Shown here piece by piece: positions 1 to 8,639 of a DNA stretch of 47,911 nt. Positions within the stretch are counted from its first letter, which is position 1. The number at the start of each line of letters is the position of its first letter. The stretch is from RBG-16-66-20 sp035499575 (GTDB taxonomy: Bacteria > Pseudomonadota > Gammaproteobacteria > Burkholderiales > SG8-39), in the NCBI GenBank assembly GCA_035499575.1, contig DATJYN010000100.1:1-47911 (forward strand), in the 5' to 3' direction. The position numbers and the translations under genes were made by a program. A model generated the notes under the pieces. The model saw only the letters and a list, made by a program, of their open reading frames with translations. It made no database searches and was not told the origin of the DNA.

Positions 1-2
1 CT

Positions 3-1343
3 GCGCACTTCGGCCTGGGAAACGCCCTCGTGCTGCTCGGTCGCGCCGACGAAGCGGAGGTCTCGCTTCGCCGCGCGCTCGAGCTGGAGCCGGAATTCCT
101 CGAGGCCTGGGGCAACCTGCTGCTGTGCCTGCATTACCGGACGGGGGACGATGGGGCGGCGCTGCACGCGGAGCATCTCGCCTGGGCCCGGCGCCACGCG
201 GCGGGACTGAACCTGCAGGCCGGCTTTCCGGGCATCGACCGGTCGCCGGGACGCCGGCTCAACGTCGGCTACCTTTCCCCCAACCTGCACCGCCATTCGG
301 TCGCTGCGTTTTTCGAGCCGCTGCTGGCGGCGCACGACCGCAGCCGAGTCCGCGTTTTCTGCTATTCCGGCGTCGATTTTCCGGATGCCGTCACCGAACG
401 GCTGCGTGGCATGAGCGACGAGTGGCGCGACCTGCGCGGCGTGTCGGGCGACGCGGCGGCGCGCATGATCCGCGACGACCGCATCGACATCCTCGTCGAT
501 CTTGCCGGCCATACGGGCGGCGGCCGGCCGCTGCTGTTCGCGCGCAAACCCGCGCCGGTGCAGATTTCCTGGCTGGGCTATCCGAACACCACCGGGCTGC
601 CGGAGATGGACTACCGCCTGACCGATGCGGAAGCGGACCCGCCGGGCGAGAGCGACGGCTGGTACAGCGAGAAGTTGATCCGGCTGCCGCAGGGCTTTCT
701 GTGTTTTGCGCCGGATGCGGACAGTCCCGCGCCCGGTCCGTTGCCCGCGCAGGGCAACGGATACACGACCTTCGGTTGCTTCAACAATCTTGCCAAGCTG
801 AACCCCGACCAGATCGCGCTGTGGTCGCGCCTGCTCGCGGCAGTGCCGGACGCGCGGCTGGTGCTCAAGGCGCATGCGCTCGGCGTGGAAAGCGCGCGCC
901 GCTGGGTGATGGAACATTTCGCGCGCGATGGCGTTGCCGGCAGCCGGTTGACCCTGTATGGGCCGGAAGAATCGCCTGCCGGGCATCTCGCGCGCTACCG
1001 CGAAGTCGACGTCGCGCTCGATACCTATCCGTACAACGGCACCACAACGACCTGCGAAGCGCTCTGGATGGGCGTGCCGGTGATGACGCTCGCCGGGCCG
1101 ACCCACGTGTCCCGGGTCGGGGCGAGCATCCTGAAACGGGTCGGACTGGGCGAATTGGTCGCGGCGAGCCCCGACGATTTCCTCGCACGGGCTAAGGCGC
1201 TCGCCGCGGATTTGCCGCGCATGCGGGCTCTGCGCGAAGGCTTGCGCGCCCGGATGCGCGCATCGCCGCTACTCGATGGCCCGGGATTCGCCCGCGCGGT
1301 CGAAGCGGCATACCGCGCGACATGGGAAGAATGGTTGCGGTGA
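3..1343 (+). CDS. SPINDLY/OGT-type O-linked GlcNAc transferase, 5'-partial
   Basis: The reading frame is open from the left edge, so the start and most of the TPR array lie outside the window. The first ~45 visible residues are a TPR unit (GLGNALVLLGRADEAE, then a second helix). The rest is a GT41 C-terminal catalytic region: RRLNVGYLSPN near its start, DLAGHTGGGRPLLFARKPAP, ISWLGYPNTTG, and the nucleotide-binding end with DTYPYNGTTTTCEALWMGVP. The family transfers sugars such as GlcNAc to protein Ser/Thr; in bacteria it often sits in glycan or flagellar loci and its acceptors are mostly unknown. A membrane glycosyltransferase gene overlaps its 3' end. The family call is firm; the acceptor is not known. 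Confidence 0.9.
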   Translation, partial: AHFGLGNALVLLGRADEAEVSLRRALELEPEFLEAWGNLLLCLHYRTGDDGAALHAEHLAWARRHAAGLNLQAGFPGIDRSPGRRLNVGYLSPNLHRHSVAAFFEPLLAAHDRSRVRVFCYSGVDFPDAVTERLRGMSDEWRDLRGVSGDAAARMIRDDRIDILVDLAGHTGGGRPLLFARKPAPVQISWLGYPNTTGLPEMDYRLTDAEADPPGESDGWYSEKLIRLPQGFLCFAPDADSPAPGPLPAQGNGYTTFGCFNNLAKLNPDQIALWSRLLAAVPDARLVLKAHALGVESARRWVMEHFARDGVAGSRLTLYGPEESPAGHLARYREVDVALDTYPYNGTTTTCEALWMGVPVMTLAGPTHVSRVGASILKRVGLGELVAASPDDFLARAKALAADLPRMRALREGLRARMRASPLLDGPGFARAVEAAYRATWEEWLR

Positions 1344-2908
1344 GTCGGGTAGCGGATTTCGCCGCCGGTCTGGTGACCGCCGCGTTCGCCTGCGCGTGCG
1401 CGATGTTCGCGTGGCAGCCGACGCTCGCCAGCTTCGCTGATGACAGCGTCAGCTACCTGGTCATGGCCCAGGTGTTTTCGCCCTACCAGCCCGCCACGCC
1501 CGCGGTGGTGGAAGCGTTCGCGCGCGAAGCCTTCTATCCACCCCTGTTCCCGCTGTTGCTTGCGCTGGGCGGCGGTGCCCACAACTTCGCCTGGGCGCAC
1601 GCGCTGACCGCGCTACTGCTCGCGGCGGCGCTGCCGTTCGCCTACCTGCTCGGCCTGCGCTGGCTCGGTGGCCGCGGTTCCGCGCTCGCAGCGGTCGCCT
1701 GCATCGCCCTGCTGCCCTCTCTCTGGATCAACAGCAAGGGCATCCTGAGCGAACCGCTGTTCTGCCTGCTGCTGATGAAGACCTTCTGGATTCTGGAAAG
1801 AGATGAGGGTGTACAGGCTCCGGCCTGGCAAACCGCTCTGCTGATGGCGGCAATGGCGCTGACGCGCACGGCGGCGCTGCCGATGATCGCCGTTTATGCG
1901 CTTTGGGCGCTGTCGCGGCGCGGCCTGCCTGCCGCTGCGCGCATCCGCGCGATGGCGCCCGCCGTCGCCGCGATTGCGATCTACGGCCTGTGGGTCCTGC
2001 TGCGGCCGTCGACGTCGGGAGACGGCTATGCGCACATCCTGGTGGAGCGCGGACAGGGGTTTCTCGACGGCCCGGGCGGCTTGCTGTCCGCGCTCTCGAT
2101 GAGCCTGCTGCGCCAGGCCAACGCCGTCGTTGACGGCTGGGCCGGTTCGCTGATGATCTTCTGGGTCGAAGGCCAGCCGGCGCGGTTCGCGCTGGCAAGT
2201 ACCGCCGGCATTCTTGCGCTCGCCGGCCTCGTTCTTCGAATCAGGCGCGGCAAGGCGGACGGCTGGCTGATGGCGGGATACCTGGCGACGCTGCTCGCCT
2301 GGCCATTCTACGAACAGATGGAGCGGTTCCTCTTTCCTGCATTGCCGGTGCTGGTGCTCTATGCCTTCCTTGCCGCCGGCGAGGCGATGCGCGCGATGTC
2401 GCGCAAGCCGGCGATCGCGCATGCGCTGCTCGTCGGCCTGCTGCTGTCTCTGTCGCTGCCGGCGATGGCCTTCATCCGCCAACGCTCGCAGGAGGCGGGC
2501 CGTGTCGCACTGGTCACCGACTGGTACCGCACGCCCGACCTGGAGCGCGCGCGGCGCCGCGCGCAGACGCACCTCGACCTGTTCGAAGACATGCGGGCGA
2601 TCCGTTCGCTGACGCGGCCGGACGAGCGTGTCATGTGGGTCGCACCCTCCTATATCGCGCTGCTTGCGGACCGGCGCGCGCTGCTTGCGCCGGACGCACA
2701 CCTCGGGCCCGAAGCCTACCGGGAGGCGGTGCGCAATTCCGGCGCCGACTACGTCTTCCTCAGCCGCTACCACCCGCGCGACACGATCCGCGACACCGCG
2801 TGGCAGGCCGGCGTGCGCGCGCTATCCGGCAGCGCCAAGGCGGTGCATACCAGCACGCTGGGCGACGGCAGCACGGTTACTTCAGTTCTGCTCAAGGTTC
2901 CGAAATGA
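1322..2908 (+). CDS. Multi-membrane GT39-like glycosyltransferase
   Basis: About 520 residues with roughly ten hydrophobic segments and a soluble C-terminal domain. The first membrane segment is followed by an acidic stretch (ADDSVSYL), as in the first periplasmic loop of PMT/ArnT-type (GT-C) transferases, which use polyprenyl-phosphate sugars. Start choice is open. ATG 1322 and ATG 1331 both overlap the upstream gene, while GTG 1340 would overlap its stop as GTGA, the coupling seen repeatedly in this cluster. It overlaps the next gene (GtrA) as ATGA. Inferred role: transfer of a lipid-linked sugar to a glycan or lipid at the outer face of the inner membrane. The sugar cannot be named. Confidence 0.75.
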   Translation: MGRMVAVSRVADFAAGLVTAAFACACAMFAWQPTLASFADDSVSYLVMAQVFSPYQPATPAVVEAFAREAFYPPLFPLLLALGGGAHNFAWAHALTALLLAAALPFAYLLGLRWLGGRGSALAAVACIALLPSLWINSKGILSEPLFCLLLMKTFWILERDEGVQAPAWQTALLMAAMALTRTAALPMIAVYALWALSRRGLPAAARIRAMAPAVAAIAIYGLWVLLRPSTSGDGYAHILVERGQGFLDGPGGLLSALSMSLLRQANAVVDGWAGSLMIFWVEGQPARFALASTAGILALAGLVLRIRRGKADGWLMAGYLATLLAWPFYEQMERFLFPALPVLVLYAFLAAGEAMRAMSRKPAIAHALLVGLLLSLSLPAMAFIRQRSQEAGRVALVTDWYRTPDLERARRRAQTHLDLFEDMRAIRSLTRPDERVMWVAPSYIALLADRRALLAPDAHLGPEAYREAVRNSGADYVFLSRYHPRDTIRDTAWQAGVRALSGSAKAVHTSTLGDGSTVTSVLLKVPK

Positions 2909-3306
2909 GCGCCTGGCGCGGTTTCGCCGACGAAAGCGCCCGCTATCTGGCTGCCTCGGCGCTGGCGCTGGCGATCGACCTCGGCACTTATAGCGGGTTG
3001 ATCAGGCTCGCCGGGGTGAATTACCTGGTTGCCGCCCCGGCCGGGTTCGCACTCGGCCTGGCGGCGATCTACCTGCTGAGCGTGCGCTGGGTGTTCCGCC
3101 AGCGCCGGCTCAAGGATCAGCGTGCCGAATTCGCGCTTTTCATCGCGCTCAGCCTGGTCGGCATGGCATTGAACCAACTGATGATCTACGTTGGCGTCCA
3201 GCTGCTCGGTCTTGCCTACGAACTTGCAAAGTTTCCGTCCGCGGCGGTGGTGTTCTGCTTCAATTTCGCTTCGCGCAAGCTGCTGCTGTTCACCCGCTTC
3301 CGCTGA
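2905..3306 (+). CDS. GtrA family membrane protein
   Basis: A 133-residue protein with four predicted membrane helices (about residues 10-30, 35-57, 75-96 and 103-125) and the basic end FASRKLLLFTRFR typical of GtrA. GtrA proteins are proposed to flip undecaprenyl-phosphate-linked monosaccharides for GT-C transferases. That fits its position directly after a GT39-like gene, with an ATGA overlap. The ATG at 2905 is preferred over upstream in-frame starts because the family begins just before the first helix and the overlap implies translational coupling. It overlaps the following flavoprotein gene by one base (TGATG). Confidence 0.88.
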   Translation: MSAWRGFADESARYLAASALALAIDLGTYSGLIRLAGVNYLVAAPAGFALGLAAIYLLSVRWVFRQRRLKDQRAEFALFIALSLVGMALNQLMIYVGVQLLGLAYELAKFPSAAVVFCFNFASRKLLLFTRFR

Positions 3307-4868
3307 TGGAAACCATCCGCTCGCGCGTGCTGATCATCGGCGCAGGCCCGGCCGGCCTGACCGCGGCGTGGGAACTTGCCGAGGCCGGCGTGCGCGAGGT
3401 GACGGTGCTCGAAGCGACGCGCATGGTCGGCGGCTTGTCGCAGTCGGTCGAATACAAGGGCAACCGCATCGACATCGGCGGCCACCGGTTCTTCTCCAAG
3501 TCGGACTGGGTAATGGACTGGTGGACGCGCATGCTGCCGCTCGCCGCCAGCCCGGGCATGGATGCCGGCGACCGGGACCTCGTGCTGACCTACCATGGAA
3601 AACAGCGCAGGCTGGCCGGCGAATCCGCGGCGAGTGAAGCCGACGAGCGCGTGATGCTGGTGCGCCGGCGCCTGTCGCGCATCTACTTCGACGGCAAGTT
3701 CTTCGACTATCCGCTCAAGGCGAACTTCGAGACCGCGCTGAAGCTCGGACTCTGGCGCTGCGCGCAGTTCGGCGCGAGCTACGGCTGGGCGATGTTGTTC
3801 CCGCGCAAACCCGAGCGCAGCCTCGAGGATTTCTTCATCAACCGCTTCGGCCGGCGGCTGTACCTGCAGTTCTTCAAGGAATACACTGAGAAGGTCTGGG
3901 GCACGCCCTGCGACCAGATCAGCGCGGCCTGGGGCGCGCAGCGCGTGAAAAGCCTGTCGATCGCCAAGGCGCTGCTGCACGCGTTGCTGAAGCCGTTCCG
4001 CCGCAGCGGGGGCCTGGGCGGCGCACAGCAAACTTCGCTCATCGAACGCTTCCTGTACCCGAAAACCGGCCCCGGTCTGATGTGGGAGACGACAGCCGAC
4101 CGGCTGCGCGCGCGCGGGTTGCGGCTGCAGCTCGATTCGCAGGTGACGACGCTGGAGCACGAAGGCGGCCGCATCCGCGCGGTCCTGGCGCGGCGTGCGG
4201 ACGGCAGCGAAGTGCGCTACGAGGCGGACAGCTTCATTTCGACCATGCCGGTGCGCGACCTGGTGCTCGGCCTGGCGCCGGCGCCGCCGCCCGCGCCGCG
4301 GGAAGTGGCGACGGGTCTCGAATACCGCGACTTCATCACCGTCGGCCTGCTTTATCGCCGGTTGGCGCGCGATCCCGTGCCCGACAACTGGATCTACGTG
4401 CAGGAGGCGGGCGTCAAGGTCGGTCGCCTGCAGATCTTCAACAACTGGAGTCCCTATCTCGTGCGCGATCCGCAGACCGTGTGGATCGGCATGGAATACT
4501 TTTGCCGCGAAGGCGACGAGCTGTGGACGACGTCCGATGCGGAACTGCAGCGCCTCGGCGTGGCCGAGATGCAGCGCCTGCGGCTAGCCGCGCCCGAAGA
4601 GCACCTGGACGGCGTCGTGATCCGCATGCCGAAGGCCTATCCCGGCTACTACGGGAGTTACGCGCGCTTCGGCGAGCTGCGTGCCTACCTCGACGGTTTC
4701 CAGAATCTGTTCCTGGCCGGCCGCAACGGCATGCACCGCTACAACAACCAGGACCACTCGATGCTGTCGGCCAGGAAAGCGGTCGAGGCGATCCTCGCCG
4801 GCAGCGCCGACAAGAGCGCGATCTGGGACGTGAACATCGACGACGACTACCACGAAGAGGCGTCCTGA
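3306..4868 (+). CDS. FAD-dependent oxidoreductase, UDP-galactopyranose mutase-like
   Basis: A 520-residue flavoprotein. The N-terminal Rossmann motif is IIGAGPAGLTAAWELAEAG (about residues 10-28), followed by a conserved GG-R/F segment (DIGGHRFFSK) that binds FAD. The C-terminus has RNGMHRYNNQDHSMLSARKA, the second FAD contact, which resembles the end of UDP-galactopyranose mutases and protoporphyrinogen-oxidase-like proteins. At 520 residues it is longer than classical Glf (~370-390), so it belongs to the longer Glf-like group found in polysaccharide loci. Likely role: sugar-nucleotide or polyprenyl-sugar rearrangement for the neighbouring transferases. The exact reaction is not known. Confidence 0.8.
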   Translation: METIRSRVLIIGAGPAGLTAAWELAEAGVREVTVLEATRMVGGLSQSVEYKGNRIDIGGHRFFSKSDWVMDWWTRMLPLAASPGMDAGDRDLVLTYHGKQRRLAGESAASEADERVMLVRRRLSRIYFDGKFFDYPLKANFETALKLGLWRCAQFGASYGWAMLFPRKPERSLEDFFINRFGRRLYLQFFKEYTEKVWGTPCDQISAAWGAQRVKSLSIAKALLHALLKPFRRSGGLGGAQQTSLIERFLYPKTGPGLMWETTADRLRARGLRLQLDSQVTTLEHEGGRIRAVLARRADGSEVRYEADSFISTMPVRDLVLGLAPAPPPAPREVATGLEYRDFITVGLLYRRLARDPVPDNWIYVQEAGVKVGRLQIFNNWSPYLVRDPQTVWIGMEYFCREGDELWTTSDAELQRLGVAEMQRLRLAAPEEHLDGVVIRMPKAYPGYYGSYARFGELRAYLDGFQNLFLAGRNGMHRYNNQDHSMLSARKAVEAILAGSADKSAIWDVNIDDDYHEEAS

Positions 4869-4874
4869 GCGCCG

Positions 4875-5789
4875 ATGATCCATTTTGATCCGCGCTGGTC
4901 GGGCCCGCACGGCATCGGCAGGTTCTCGGACGAGGTCGTCCGGCGCCTGCCCGACGCGCGGCCGCTGCGGATCGGCGTGCGCAAGCTCTCGCTGCTCGAT
5001 CCTCTGGCGACGACGCTGGCGGCGCGGGGCCTGCGCTCGGGCAGCTATTTCACGCCCGGCTTCAATCCGCCGCTGCGTTGCCCGGTTCCCTTCGCGTTCT
5101 GCATCCATGACCTGATCCACCTGCACTTTGCCGCCGAATCGACACCCGCGCGGCGTGCGTACTACCGGCTCGTCGTGCGCCCGGCCGCGTATCGGGCGGC
5201 TTGCGTGCTGACAGTGTCGGCGCACGCGCGCGGCGAGATTCTCGAATGGACGGGATTGCCGCCGGAGCGCGTCGCGGTCGCGGGCAACGGCGTCGCAGCC
5301 GCATTCCGACCGGCAGGCGTGCGCCATGACCCGGGCTTTCCATATTTCCTCTATGTCGGGCGCCGCGTGGCGCACAAGAACGTCGAGCGGCTGGTCGCCG
5401 CTCATGCCGCCAGCCGCTGCCATCGCGAGGTCCGCCTGCTGTTCGCCGAAGGGCTCGACGACGAGCAATTGGCGGCCCACTATCGGGGCGCCGTCGCGCT
5501 GGCCTTGCCTTCCCTTTACGAAGGCTTCGGCCTGCCGGTGATCGAGGCGATGGCCTGCGGCACGCCGGTGCTGGCGTCGACCGCGACAGCGCTGCCGGAA
5601 ACCGCGGGTGAGGGCAACGCTCTGCTGGTCGATCCACTGCGCGTCGATGAGATTGCCGGGGGCCTGGACCGGTTGGCCGAGGACGCGAATTTGCGCGCCA
5701 CGCTGCGCGCGCGCGGGCTGGAGAGGGCGCGCGCGTTTTCCTGGGACGCCGTCGCGCAGCGGGCACGCGACGCTCTCGCCGCGCGCTGA
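4875..5789 (+). CDS. Glycosyltransferase family 4
   Basis: A 304-residue GT-B protein, short for the family because its N-terminal domain is compact (FDPRWSGPHGIGRFSDEVVRRL). The C-terminal nucleotide-sugar site shows FLYVGRRVAHKN and the EX7E motif in SLYEGFGLPVIEAMACGTPV, followed by ALPETAG. It starts six bases after the flavoprotein gene, in the same direction, as the last gene of the first forward run. It converges with the next gene, leaving a single base between the stops. Activity is expected to be retaining sugar transfer in the cytoplasm; donor and acceptor cannot be read from sequence. Confidence 0.88.
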   Translation: MIHFDPRWSGPHGIGRFSDEVVRRLPDARPLRIGVRKLSLLDPLATTLAARGLRSGSYFTPGFNPPLRCPVPFAFCIHDLIHLHFAAESTPARRAYYRLVVRPAAYRAACVLTVSAHARGEILEWTGLPPERVAVAGNGVAAAFRPAGVRHDPGFPYFLYVGRRVAHKNVERLVAAHAASRCHREVRLLFAEGLDDEQLAAHYRGAVALALPSLYEGFGLPVIEAMACGTPVLASTATALPETAGEGNALLVDPLRVDEIAGGLDRLAEDANLRATLRARGLERARAFSWDAVAQRARDALAAR

Positions 5790-5790
5790 A

Positions 5791-6975
5791 CTACCGCCGC
5801 CGCAGGCCGAGCACGCCGAGGAACAAGCTCGAGAACACCAGCTGCAGGCCGACGATCATCGACGTGGCCGAGGGCGCGACCACGCGCAGCGTAACTTCCG
5901 GGTTCAGCGCGCCGAACGAAGCGATGCTCCAGAGCCCGATCGAATAGGCGCCGCCCGCGAGGCCCGCAAGCAGCAGCAGCAGGCCGGCGGCCATGCCGAC
6001 CTCGACGTCGACCAGCGAAGTGAAGCGGCGGACGCGCGCGTCCGGCGGCAGCAGGCGCGCATTGACGGCGAATACCTTGGCGAAAATCCCGAAAGTGAGC
6101 GCCTGGAAGCCGCAGACGATCGCCGCCGAACTGTAGACCAGCGTATTCACGCCCAGGCCGAAGCCCGCGATGGTGCGCGGCCCCGGCAGCAGCCAGAGCA
6201 TCGAGGCGAGGCCCGCGAGCATCAGCGCCGCACCCGGGTAGAGGAACAGCCAGCGCGGGCTGAGCAGCAGCAGGAAGCGCAGGTGGCGCCAGCCGTCGCG
6301 GAAGCTGCGCAGGTGCGGCGGGCGGCTGCGGCCGTCGGGCGACAGCGTCGCCGGCACTTCGACGATGCGCAGCCCGTCCACGGTCGCGCGCACCACCATC
6401 TCGCTCGCGAACTCCATGCCGTCGGTGGCGAGTCCGAGCGCGCGTATCGCTTCGGCGCGGAAACCGCGCAAGCCGCAGTGAAAATCGCCGATCGGGCTGC
6501 GGAAAAACAGGCGACCGATGCCGGACAGCACCGGATTGCCCAGGTAGCGGTGCAGCGGGGGCATCGCCCGCGGCGCGATGCCCCCCTTGAAGCGGTTGCC
6601 CATCACCAGGTCTGCGCCGCCGCGCAGCGCTGCGACGAAGGGATCGAGCGCGGTGAAATCATAGCTGTCGTCGGCGTCCCCCATGATGATGTAGCGGCCG
6701 CCCGCAGCGCCGATGCCCGCACGCAGCGCGCAGCCGTAACCCTTGCGCTGCTCGCGGATCACGCGCGCGCCCGCCCGCTCGGCGGTGCCCACCGAGTCGT
6801 CGATGCTGCCGTTGTCGGCGACCAGCACTTCGCCGGCCACGCCGCTGCGTTCGAGATAGGAGCGCGCCTTGGCCACGCAAGTGGCGAGCGTCTCGCCTTC
6901 GTTCAGGCAGGGCATCAGGATGGTGAGTTCGCAGTCCCCGGCACGCGCGGTCACTTCGTCCACAATTCCCCCCAT
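5791..6975 (-). CDS. GT2 polyprenyl-phosphate glycosyltransferase with C-terminal membrane domain
   Basis: A 394-residue protein with a DPM1-like GT2 domain: LTILMPCLNEGETL (residues 18-30), VADNGSIDDS and the metal-binding GDADDSYD (residues 99-106). Four hydrophobic helices follow in the second half. Such proteins charge undecaprenyl phosphate with a monosaccharide that GT-C transferases then use. It overlaps the end of the upstream membrane-transferase gene (6951-8630) by 25 bases, so the pair is probably co-translated: one makes the lipid-linked sugar and the other uses it. That pairing is inference from gene order. Confidence 0.87.
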   Translation of the reverse strand: MGGIVDEVTARAGDCELTILMPCLNEGETLATCVAKARSYLERSGVAGEVLVADNGSIDDSVGTAERAGARVIREQRKGYGCALRAGIGAAGGRYIIMGDADDSYDFTALDPFVAALRGGADLVMGNRFKGGIAPRAMPPLHRYLGNPVLSGIGRLFFRSPIGDFHCGLRGFRAEAIRALGLATDGMEFASEMVVRATVDGLRIVEVPATLSPDGRSRPPHLRSFRDGWRHLRFLLLLSPRWLFLYPGAALMLAGLASMLWLLPGPRTIAGFGLGVNTLVYSSAAIVCGFQALTFGIFAKVFAVNARLLPPDARVRRFTSLVDVEVGMAAGLLLLLAGLAGGAYSIGLWSIASFGALNPEVTLRVVAPSATSMIVGLQLVFSSLFLGVLGLRRR

Positions 6976-8630
6976 TTGCCTTCGGCGCGCCTAGTGTATG
7001 CGGGGAAGCGCTGCGCCATCAGCGCGGCAGCGCGCTGCGGGCCGTCGTAGACCATGCAAAGGCGCGGGCTCCCGAGGAACGGGTCGTTGTGCACCATGTC
7101 GCGCGAATAAAAACCCGCTGTCGGATCGATGAAGATGATTTCCGCCCGCGACGGGTCGGCGGGCAGGGCGAGCGGCGGCACCTGGTGCAGGTGCCGGCCG
7201 ATGAAGGCGTCGACCTGCACCAGGCGCAGCGCGTTCGCGAATACCAGCGACAGCGCTATGCCCCAGGCGGCCATGTTGCGCAACTCCCCGGCGCCATCCT
7301 CCGTTGCATGCACGAGCGCGAGCGCCGCGAATACGGGCAGCACGAACCAGGCGGAATGCAGGTAGCGGTAGCCCCAGCCGTGGCCCTGGTCAAAGGGCAC
7401 GAAGAAGAACGCGAAAAACGTCAGCAACAGCGCGGCGCCGAGCATTTTTATTCCCGGCAGCGCGCGCGCAAGGGCGTAACCATAGGCCGCGAGCAGCAAC
7501 AATGCGGCTGTGCCCCAGGTCCAGACCTTGGTCAGGCCGGCGATGCGCGCCTCGATGACAAGCGTGCTGGGCGGCTTCAGAAACGTCGCGACCTGGGAAA
7601 CCGCGCGCTCGAGGAGCGACATTGCCGGCGCAGCGGAGGGACCGGACGGCGGAACGCCCGCAGCGGCCAGCGCCGCCAGGTGCTGCGGCCAGCCGTAACC
7701 CAACAGCGCGGTGAGCGGCAGGTAACCCGCCAGCAACGCGGCAATGGTCGCGAACGGCGTGCGGCGCACGACGAGCCAGCCGAACACGGCGATCGCGAAC
7801 AGCAGGTGCGGCGCCGGATTGTGCAGCGTCAGCGCGAGAGAACCGACCAGGCCCGCCAGCAGCGCGCGCGCAATGGTCGGACGCAGCAGCAGGAGCACGT
7901 AGAGCAGGTTGCAGAGCAGGTGCGCCGGCATGGAGTAATACGACATCGCCGAGACGACGAAGACCGGGGACGCCAGCGTCAGCGCGACCGCCCAGCCCGC
8001 GGCCTCGCGCGAGCCGGAGATTTCCCGCGTCAGGCGATGCAGGGCTGGAAGCGTGAGCGCGCTGATCAGGGGATTCGCCGCCCAGGGCGCGCCGATCCAG
8101 GCGAAGGGCGCGAGCACCAGCGCAAAGCCCGGCCAGTAGCTGCCGGAGACGACCCCGGATGCGGCCGACGCCACGAAGAAATAGTTCTTCGGCATGCGCG
8201 GCAGCAACTGGTCGAGCAACTCCGGCGGGAACTGGCCGCCGAGCTTGCCCGCGGCAAAGGCCTGCGCCTGGAACAGCGCGACGTATTCGTCCATCGACAG
8301 CGGATAGTCGTGGTAGACGGTCAGTGCGCCGAGGCAGAACAGCGGCAACGCGACGGCGGCAACGCGCCAGGGATGGCCGCCGGCGAACCGGATCATGCCG
8401 GCGACCGCCGGCTGGCGGCGCAGCAGGAACGCGATGAATACCAGCGCGAGCAGCAGGAAGTTGCCGTGCGTGTCGTAGCTGTTCAGCAGGTAGTGGAAGA
8501 TCGGGCTGAAGTTCTGCGGGTTCCCCGGCAGGCGCGCGAGTTCGGCCTGCACGAGCACCGTTCCGAGCGCGCAGCCGAGAAACAGCGCCAGTGCGGGCGG
8601 AATCCGCCGCAGGGCGACATTGAGTACCAT
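6951..8630 (-). CDS. Multi-membrane GT39/ArnT-like transferase
   Basis: About 559 residues, with many hydrophobic helices from residue 8 onwards and a soluble C-terminal segment. The first large loop contains DYPLSMDEYVALFQAQAF, an acidic DE site as in GT-C enzymes of the PMT/ArnT kind, followed by WPGFALVLAPFAW. The start is the only ATG just before the first helix (8630). Nine bases separate it from the start codon of the divergent GT4 gene, so any promoter must lie inside one of the two coding regions. Expected role: transfer of a polyprenyl-linked sugar at the periplasmic face, working with the downstream GT2 gene. Confidence 0.75.
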   Translation of the reverse strand: MVLNVALRRIPPALALFLGCALGTVLVQAELARLPGNPQNFSPIFHYLLNSYDTHGNFLLLALVFIAFLLRRQPAVAGMIRFAGGHPWRVAAVALPLFCLGALTVYHDYPLSMDEYVALFQAQAFAAGKLGGQFPPELLDQLLPRMPKNYFFVASAASGVVSGSYWPGFALVLAPFAWIGAPWAANPLISALTLPALHRLTREISGSREAAGWAVALTLASPVFVVSAMSYYSMPAHLLCNLLYVLLLLRPTIARALLAGLVGSLALTLHNPAPHLLFAIAVFGWLVVRRTPFATIAALLAGYLPLTALLGYGWPQHLAALAAAGVPPSGPSAAPAMSLLERAVSQVATFLKPPSTLVIEARIAGLTKVWTWGTAALLLLAAYGYALARALPGIKMLGAALLLTFFAFFFVPFDQGHGWGYRYLHSAWFVLPVFAALALVHATEDGAGELRNMAAWGIALSLVFANALRLVQVDAFIGRHLHQVPPLALPADPSRAEIIFIDPTAGFYSRDMVHNDPFLGSPRLCMVYDGPQRAAALMAQRFPAYTRRAEGKWGELWTK

Positions 8631-8639
8631 GGCGGCAGT

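Noticed and set aside
1613..2773. Long open frame on the minus strand opposite the GT39-like gene, and many similar ones across the window
   Set aside because: High G+C makes long antisense frames common. These are Arg-, Pro- and Ala-rich with no recognisable domain, and lie over well-supported genes.
7089..8639. Upstream extension of the GT4 gene at 8640 to give an 899-residue protein
   Set aside because: The extra ~517 residues are Gln/Arg-rich antisense sequence over the membrane transferase gene; the GT4 fold begins at 8640.
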